Below are positions 56,996 through 64,000 of a stretch of 64,000 nt of DNA, piece after piece. This DNA is from Microstegium vimineum (Eukaryota; Streptophyta; Magnoliopsida; Poales; Poaceae), in assembly GCA_022036555.1 (NCBI GenBank), contig CM039140.1:28477843-28541842 (forward strand), read 5' to 3'. The notes beneath the pieces were generated by a model. It was given only the letters and a program-made list of their open reading frames with translations, had not been told where the DNA came from and made no database searches. The position numbers and the translations under genes were made by a program. Positions within the stretch are counted from its first letter, which is position 1; each line of letters opens with the position of its first letter.

Positions 56996-57058
56996 AAGAC
57001 GTGCAAACAAAAATGATTTTTCTACTAGTGCCCATATGTACACTCTACCGCTGCATAA

Positions 57059-57415
57059 TAAGTGCATGTGTGTGGCCAGCGGTTCCTTAAACTCCTTGCT
57101 GGTCCATGGTTTTATCTTTCATTTCAAAATAATACGGGTGGATTTTTCTATGCTGATCGATCGCAGCCACAGGCATTTGTGTATGTAGTTTGGTTAGTTT
57201 TTCTTAGAGCAACATCAGGAGGTTTCCTAAATAAAGTCCTTATTTCTTTTTTTTGCAAAATCAGAAGAAAAAAAAACCTCTAAGAGTTTGGTATAATAAC
57301 AACTCCTTAAAATTAAATAAGAAGTTGTCATATCTCCACTCCAAGTTTTTGTGGTCAATAACAATTCGTATCCTCTCTCATCGCCTAGTCAAACACAAGA
57401 TTAAAATATAGAAGA
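57059..57415 (+). other. P450 3' flanking sequence
   Basis: Follows the P450 stop codon (57056-57058) beyond element D, probably 3' UTR and downstream DNA. No gene recognised. Confidence 0.4.
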
Positions 57416-58214
57416 CACTACTAAAATAATCGTGCTTTTTATGGATGGCTGTTGAGCTACCGTAGGGCGGTTGGCTCGGTGGTCCCTAACAAACCATCTT
57501 TACAAATGGTCGGTTTATAAAGGCGGTGGTTTATAAAGGCGGTTGTGTAGAAAAGATGTGTAGAAACGTCTTAAAACAACATCCCCTTAAAATGATTATA
57601 TAGAAAAATAAAAAAAAATAGCCAGAAGCCGTCAACCAGCCGGGCCCACACCCTGTTGTCTAAAACCGCGTTGCTCGTCGGGGACCGACGCCGCAAGCCC
57701 ACCACGATCGACCAGCTGCGCTTATGCCCCGCCATTGGAAACCACGATGCTCGCTGGGACCGATGCTGCCATGGTTCACTCCAGTTCCACCACCACTGAG
57801 GAGATCGCGCTAGGTTTTGCCAGTATCACCGTAGTGGCCTCCAGGCGAGGGCCGACCATGGAGGTAGCGGGGGAGCGGCCACCTTTGGCGGAGAAGACAA
57901 CGATGCCCACAACCAAGGAGAGTGTCTGGGGCTGGTCGTATTGCCTATCTGCTGTTGTGCTGCATGTTTGAGGGAGAAGTGTTGTGAAATGTGTGAGTGG
58001 ATGTGGGGCAGGGGAGATGCGGTGTGAGTTTGCCAAACTACACGCTTCCTGGTCCACGTATTCGAAAGTCACTGTCGCGGGGTTCATATTTTTATCTTGT
58101 AGACTGCTCCAACTTTAAAGGAGGCGGCTCATAAAATAAACAGTCTCTACAAAATAAGGTTTTATAGGCACTTGGTGGTACAAGCTGCCCATGCAAATGA
58201 TTCTATTTTGAGAG
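57416..58214. mobile_element. CACTA-like fragment, right end degraded
   Basis: It starts CACTACTAAAATAATCGTGC and has subterminal gcggt / ttataaaggcggt motifs on the left and aggcggctcataaa on the right. The right end, gattctattttgaga, is close to the reverse complement expected for a terminus, but the final AGTG is missing. No TSD could be confirmed. Confidence 0.5.
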
Positions 58215-59133
58215 TTTTACCTATGTACTATTATAAAAGTTTGTAATTGTCTACCAGCCATTAAAAGTTCAAGTGGTCACAGGTCACTGCTCTAAACTTC
58301 TTTGCTCTAAACCTCGGGTGTAAAAAGTCAAAAATACCCTCAGGTCTAAATATACCGTTAATTTTTTAAGCATCTTAATAACCTCAAATGAAAAAACTCA
58401 TAACAATAAAGTTGCAAATCTCGACAATATCTGCAATATTTAAATAAAATGTCTTCATTTAATTCCGTACAAAAAAATATGATTTGATGTTATTAATATG
58501 TATTAGAAAAATCATATTTATAGGTTGAGCAAACATGATAAAAATACTCGGGTCTGTTCATTTCGTTAAAATTTAGCTTATGTTAAATGCTTATGCTGAT
58601 TTATTATGAGAAGAAAATATAGGTTCGCTGAAAAATAACATTGAAGCATTTTTTTTTTGAGAATAAAATAACATTGAAGTAGTGTTGATGAATAGAGTCA
58701 TCCGACATTACATGTATACCTAGTCAGCGCCAAAGACTCCCGATAATTTGCCTAGCAGCCAGTTGGCTACACTTGGGCCAAACAGATTTTAGGCCTGCTA
58801 ACCAACGGAGTGGACTGGTCTTGGCCTAGCGTACCATTGGCCCATGCGACCCTTATGGCACACAACGCCAGCTCGTCTGTAGCAATTGCGGCCGCTGGAG
58901 ATTGGCGGGAGTGCTAGCTGCTGACCGCCTGACCCAGTGGCGGCCAACCACCTCGCCGACCCGCTTCTCCTTTTTTTTAAAAAAAAATAACTAATTTAAT
59001 TTCTTACTTTTTTCACTAAATTAGGTTTAATTCAACTATTTTAGTGAATCAAGTAACAGATAAGCAACAACCCTACACTAAAAACCAAAATTACTAATAT
59101 CAGCAATCCTATATTTTTAAAGTAAAAAAAATA
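58215..59133. other. Unassigned interval
   Basis: No gene, RNA or bounded element was recognised. One stretch (about 58370-58470) resembles the gagatctacaac-type repeats of CACTA elements only weakly. Confidence 0.4.
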
Positions 59134-59135
59134 TA

Positions 59136-59226
59136 CTCCCTCCATACCAAATTATAAGGTATTCCAACAATCTTGAAGAGTCAAACCATCTCAAATTTGA
59201 ACAAAGAATATAGAGAAAACTATAAG
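59136..59226. mobile_element. Stowaway MITE fragment
   Basis: The left ~90 bp (CTCCCTCCATACCAAATTAT, then cattcca-like and gagtcaaacc) of the same Stowaway family as 31587-31846. It is cut off near 59226 with no right end. Confidence 0.7.
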
Positions 59227-59453
59227 CACCCGCTTGGATGTTGGTATTGAGGCCTGGGCATTGACATTGACATTGAATACCCTTAATTCTGTTGTTTGGA
59301 TGGTCTTGGTAATCACAGATAGAAACGAGTTTCAATGCCACACCGCATTCCATCCGCCTGCTCGACCCTGTCCCCAATACGAAGGCCTCCCCATGGCTTG
59401 TCGACCTCTCGGCCCCTTCTTTCTCATGGGCGGTTGAGTTCCCCGTGGCCGCG

Positions 59454-61870
59454 TGAAAGGTCCTAAACCAAGGCTAGAGGGGGGGTTGAATAGCCTAAAT
59501 CGAAAACTAAAAACAATCTCAACAACAAGTTAGATAGCAATGAGGCGAAGCTCGACTTGCACTAGCCTACTAGGGGATGCGAAGCCTCCTAACAACAATT
59601 TCTATCCTAATATAGCTCTAGGATCACTCAAAGCCTACTCAATTCTAATAGCCCTCTAGAAACAACCTAATATACTAAGATAAGTATGAATAAGGTAATG
59701 CGAAGATGGGAGGAGTGATTATACCGCCATGTCGAGGTAATGAGCCAATCAAGTGAACTCCAAGCAACTCAATCAATCACAATGATGAATAAAAGGTTGA
59801 CACTTGATTTTTCACCCGAGGTTCACTAGTTTGCCAACTAGCTACGTCCTCGTTGTGTCGGCTCACTCACTTGGAGGTTCACGCACTAATTGGCATCACA
59901 CGCCAAACCTGTCACCGGGTGCCGCACAACCAACACAAGATGAGGGCACTCAAAGACACGCGCAATCCACTAGAGTTACCTTTGCGATCTCCCGCGGAGA
60001 AGGCACAAGAACCCTCACAATCACCACTTGTGGTCAACGAAGCACAATCACCAAGCTCCTCGAATCCACGCCGCTTGCTCCAACCGTCTAGGTGATGGCA
60101 ATCACCAAGAGTAACAAGAAACTAGCAGCGGTATCAACTCCCAAGTGCCACTAAGATGAATCACTTCATGCAATGCACTTGATGCACTCAAATCTCTCAA
60201 ATGGATGATCAATCAATGATGAGATGAGTGGGAGTGTGTTTCACAAGCTCACAAAGAGTATGCAATGTCCAGGTGTGCAAGAGAGTGAGCTTGGGTCGGC
60301 CAAACACCTTAAATAGCCCCTCACAAGGAACTAGCCGTTATGCCTTTTTCACAGCTTGAAAACAGACCGTCGGACCACTCTGCGCAACCACCGGACCATA
60401 GCACCTGGTCCGATGCTCTGGTCCGACGCCTCCGTTGATCGCCATGTGTCCCGTCAATTTGAATTCGACCGTTGGCGCGCAGGAACACAGCACTGTCGGA
60501 CCACTTGCCATAGTCCGAAGGGGTGGTCCGACGCCTCGTCCGACGCCTCCCCTTGGCTTCAACAATCCACACAGTAAGCACCCTAGCTTCGAACAACATC
60601 GTCGGACTACCCCTCCGAACTATACCGTCTGGTCCGGAGCCTCCTCAGTGCTTCGAAGTTTTCACGCAGGGAGCGCCCTTGCTTCGAACCTGACCGTTGG
60701 ACCTCACCACCGGACTATGCCTTCTGGTCCGGAGGTCCCTTTGACTTCAGCTCGGCTGTTGACTGAGCCACCGGACCACTCGCCTATGGTCCGGAGCTTC
60801 CGTGTCAGCCAGTTAGTGCTGGGAGCGACCGTCGGACCACCTCCATTGGTCCGGAGCTCCCATGCTCAACTGGTCTGACGCTTCTATCTTGGTCAGATTT
60901 CTCTTCTCTTTGCTTTCCTTGATCTCATGTGCCACCACCAAGTGTTTCACTGACTTGTGCATATGTGTTGGCATATTTTATCAAGTTTTACAAGGGTTGC
61001 TCATTAGGATTAGATGCAATGCACTCATGATCAACCTAATGGCACTCGAGAGTTGTAACCACATACTCTTTTCCCCTCTTAATAGTACGGTTATCTATCC
61101 TAAATGTGATCACACCCACTAGGTGTCTTTATCACTCAACCAAAAAGCACTAGCTTACACCTTTGCCTTGTATAGCTCTTAGGGTCTCCTCCTTCTCTCT
61201 CCTTCTCCAAGTGTGAGCTTTGGTTTGCTTTCACTTAGCTTTCATCCTTGCTCCACCACTTGTTCACTCTCACTTCTCCTTAGTGTACTAAACCTACTCA
61301 ACCACTTAGAGCTAGGTTAGTACTTAGGCTTCATCAATTACCAAAATCACTAAGGAGTCTTCAATCTCCCCTTTTTGGTAATTGATGACAACCCGATATA
61401 AAGATATGAAATATGATTTTGAAATCAACCCAAAATGTTTGTCCAAGCAAGATACCAATTGAAAAGAGGTGGACAACCATTTCAAAGTTGGTTTGATAGT
61501 GTTTACTCCCCTACATGTGTGCACTTCTATGAATATGAATCAAGCTTTGCACACATGCTTAGATAGAACTTTTGGAGAGGTGAACAACTAGCAAACTATG
61601 ACATGATGCTAAGGTTTTAAGAATAGACCTTTGAAGCGTGATACCAATCGAAGTGCACCTTTCATTTCACCCTTAGCAACATGGTTAGCTCGATACCAAT
61701 TGATTAAACAAACTAAACAAGAGAGGATATCTAGCTAACTTCCTATGCATGCTAGTGATCAACTCATCAAACACGGTTATAGCTAAGCATGCACCACACA
61801 AGCATATCATTTTGAATGAAATAAAATGCAAGTAAGCATATGTGTGAATGCACATTCAAATGCAACAACT
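59454..61870. repeat. Repeat-like block, probably LTR-retroelement derived, bounds uncertain
   Basis: It starts near tgaaaggtcctaaaccaagg and includes aggggggttgaatagcct, and later ttcaatctccccttttt ggtaattgatgacaac at about 61359-61392, phrases that look like retroelement sequence. No gag or pol is present and no TSD was found, so element class and edges are open. Confidence 0.4.
60360..60890. repeat. Cluster of short ggtccgga / tccgacc palindromic motifs
   Basis: More than a dozen cggaccac, tggtccgg and gtccgacg motifs in alternating orientation, about 20-60 bp apart, able to form small hairpins. No coding sequence was supported. Confidence 0.6.
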
Positions 61871-64000
61871 TGTTCATCAGAGGCGGCGCCTAGGGCTTCT
61901 CCCTCCCACAATCGGTTCCTCTGGTTGGTGCTCACTTTGTATGCCTGATCTCCATCTTCCTATATCTCCCCGCCCGATCTCCATCTTCTTCTCGCAGCCT
62001 GTCTCTTTCATTGAGTGGTCAATGTGATTAAATTGGGTACAACGAGATTTGGGGGAGTCTGTGATGTCATCTGAAGGAGATTGGAGCCTCTCGATGGCAA
62101 CAATCCAGCCATCTAGTGGTGAGTTCCTCAAATCAGGTAGCAGCAACGAGGGGGAAGGTGGTGCTCAGATCTGAGGGAACATAGCTACGCCACTCAAATT
62201 GATTATCTTAGGTATTTTCTCCTCCAGTCTTTTTTGGTCGTGATTTGGATTAGTTAGTGATTTCTCACAATCTCTTACCCCAAGGATATTTTCTCTTAAT
62301 TTTGTTCTTCCCCTAGTTCTCTCTGATACGTAATTTCTGGTATTTTTCAGTAAAGGATTTGTAGTGCCGTGGAGACATGGTGGCCACGGTGGCCTTGCCA
62401 AGGGGATTGATGCACTGTTTGTGTTCTCACTTTCTCACATTAGTGGTGTTACAGACATAAAAGTTCTTCCAAATTATCAACCCCTAAATTCGCTTGATGA
62501 AATAGTCATTGATTTATTCTACGTACTGTAAGACAACTCCTGCAGTTTCAGAACTGAAGTGGAACAGGAACATATGTCCTAACTTTTGCATTATCTGTAG
62601 ATTTTTTCAAGCCACTGGGTGGCAGAACAGGTTTGAGAAAGCAAACACTTGGTTCCTACTGAGCAAGGTCTGACACCCCTTTGCAAGATACTATGTTTTT
62701 TGGTGCATTGCGACATCCTATAGATGTAAATTAAAATGACTCAATTATAGGGTGATTCATTTAACTCCTGTGCAGTATCGATGCTTTACAATTTCTGAAT
62801 AAATTAGTCTATTGTTGTAGAGTACACATCGCTCAGCACCTCCTTTCCATAGAGATTAATCAAGAATAGAGATAATATGGAATTACAAATCAGTGAGCTA
62901 CATACACGTTCCTCTCGTAATTTGCTCTATCTATACTGTCAACAATTAAGAATACTGAGTTTGAGCTAATTTTTGCATGACTTTACTAGTTCTAATTTAG
63001 CTCAACTTCTTTTTTGGTAGGTCTGTGATATGTCACTGGAGACAAAGGGTACCAATGGAACTTCAATTCTAGAAGAGCTGCACTAGTCTCTATATACAAT
63101 GTCTCAGTTGTTTTCCTTCAAGGTTTATAAATTCATGGCTAAATAGCATCAGTAAATATGTTCTTAACGATGTACTCTATATTTTTGCTCAGGAGAAATA
63201 TATAATATTTGGATATCATGAACTTTGATGTGTGCTTACTTGCAAGATCATTTATTGTTAATCAGGTATCCTTTCTGTCCTCTGCTATTGAAGTACAAGT
63301 CAATTGCAAATTAGACTGCTTTACTCGCACAAGTGCCATTGATTCACTAAAATGGTGAACATGTACACTATTATATTCTAATTTGCCTAAATTGTCATGT
63401 CGACAATATTTTGACTGTTTACACTCTGCTCCATAAGATTCTGCAACCTATCCCTTCCTAGAAAATTTGGAACCTACACAACTGAATGAAGTACATTACT
63501 GTACAATTCACATCATATCTGAATTATATTCAATGTACTTCTTATTATATGTTTGGATATATTGATGCTTTAAGAAATAAGCAGTGATGCGTTTGGATAC
63601 TTACAATATTGTGTTTGTTTTTTCTTATTCAAGGTCACTGCTCAGATGAATAAAGTTGCTTAAGCTTCATCAACAAATGTTTTATGTGAAGATTTGGTAC
63701 TTTGAGAATATGTATGATATTATATCAGACAAGGTTGGAGCTTTGTATTTCAGTCTGAATAAAAATGAATAAGATTGGAAGCAAATTTCGACCTTGGATG
63801 CAGAATCTGGATGCAGGTCCATCTTTGTTTTTTATCCAGGTTCAGAGATGGAAAAGGATGCAGAATGAATCTATTCCATGAGAAATTAGAGATATGTTAG
63901 TTTTGTTTTTTTTTCTTTCAGATGCTATTGACAAGATTGCATGTCAAAGCACTAACCTTTGTATGATGGATGGTATTCATTGTCATGTAACAATTGATTT
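61871..64000. other. Unassigned sequence to window end
   Basis: AT-rich and free of long open frames. No known transposon ends, rRNA or tRNA were recognised. It starts with ggcggcgcctagggcttctccctc, which looks like the 5' leader of a transcribed plant sequence, but no exon could be supported. Confidence 0.35.

Larger units (their letters stand above)
45814..57030 (-). mobile_element. Element D, 11.2-kb CACTA transposon with two genes
   Basis: The ends are CACTAGTACAAAAAACG and TTTTTCTACTAGTG, with TSD ccc at 45811-45813 and 57031-57033, inside a Pro codon of the P450. Subterminal arrays of acaggcgg motifs lie at about 45840-46050 and 56700-56990. Both genes run right to left: a TNP2 transposase (52305-55845) and a second gene (46274-50101) with Transposase_24-like and Ulp1-like parts. 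This is the layout of an autonomous element, but both genes are mutated. Confidence 0.93.
44312..57058 (+). pseudogene. Cytochrome P450 (CYP71-clan) pseudogene, split by element D
   Basis: Heme monooxygenase relic lacking its N-terminal half. The exon 1 remnant (44312-44575) encodes VDVFPSSRLVGWL, RSYGGIQRII and LTSEIIGSAMF. The intron is 44576-45207, with gtgagt and ttcag ends. Exon 2 (45208-45810) carries an I-helix-like FGGAATTLGSTLEWAM, the ExxR motif in KEVLRLHPP, GYHIPRGTKVLVNAF and PERF. Just after FMPFGA a small deletion (about 45640-45655) removes the heme-binding Cys loop and shifts the frame; the sequence resumes at STLEIARANLLYHFDWALP. A tgag duplication at 45451-45458 and a frameshift near 44366 add further breaks. 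The last codons (VIP|YVHSTAA, stop 57056-57058) lie beyond element D. CYP99-like is possible but not certain. Confidence 0.85.

Noticed and set aside
57735..58087. Possible small gene in both strands near a CACTA fragment
   Set aside because: Frames have no recognisable motif and lie between CACTA-like subterminal repeats, so this is probably element interior.
59454..61870. A complete LTR retrotransposon
   Set aside because: No second LTR, no coding domains and no matching flanking duplication were found, so only a repeat-like block is reported.

Overview
This window is nuclear DNA from a grass, most likely a panicoid of the sorghum, sugarcane or Miscanthus kind. The evidence is plant-specific retrotransposon families, CACTA, Stowaway and Tourist-like elements, and intron-containing relics of a terpene synthase and a cytochrome P450. 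No intact host gene was found. Almost all of the sequence is layered transposable elements, and many of their edges can be fixed by target-site duplications (TSDs) and by comparison with uninterrupted sister copies inside the window.

Layout. 1-4120: the 5' part of a broken terpene synthase gene on the minus strand. A 5'-truncated LINE lies in its second intron and a CACTA element in its first. 4121-43502: a tandem array of about 1.0-kb monomers, each carrying a remnant of the N-terminus of a CACTA TNP2 transposase, blown apart by later insertions. Monomer U0 holds one CACTA element (4644-5404) and ends at a second one (5715-28674). That second CACTA is split by a gag-only LTR retrotransposon (element A, 6544-28631). 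A's 3' LTR is split in turn by a Ty3/gypsy element of Tat type in reverse orientation (element B, from 11688). A 2.5-kb copy of A-plus-B-LTR sequence (25587-28095) replaces the gag-proximal end of B. Monomers U1-U3 hold a Tourist-like MITE, a Stowaway MITE and a fourth CACTA. U4 is split by element C (33043-43433), a relative of B that has lost almost all of gag-pol but kept the antisense gene. 44312-57058: a P450 pseudogene on the plus strand whose last codons are split by an 11.2-kb CACTA (element D, 45814-57030). D carries a TNP2 gene and a second gene joining a Transposase_24-like region to a Ulp1-type cysteine protease. 57059-64000: P450 downstream sequence, a CACTA fragment, a Stowaway fragment, a repeat-like block rich in GGTCCGGA palindromes, and about 2 kb with no recognisable gene.

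How the parts relate. B and C both carry a multi-exon gene transcribed against gag-pol (B 14775-18803, C 35573-40090), with its own TATA box and upstream repeat arrays. In C it survives while gag-pol is gone, which suggests a partner or parasite relationship with B-like elements. A also lacks pol. D has the layout of an autonomous CACTA, but both its genes contain stops or frameshifts. The terpene synthase and P450 relics are the only host-derived genes and may be remains of a terpenoid gene pair that was expanded and silenced by nested insertions. Many stops in B and D look like C-to-T or G-to-A changes, as expected for methylated, silenced DNA.
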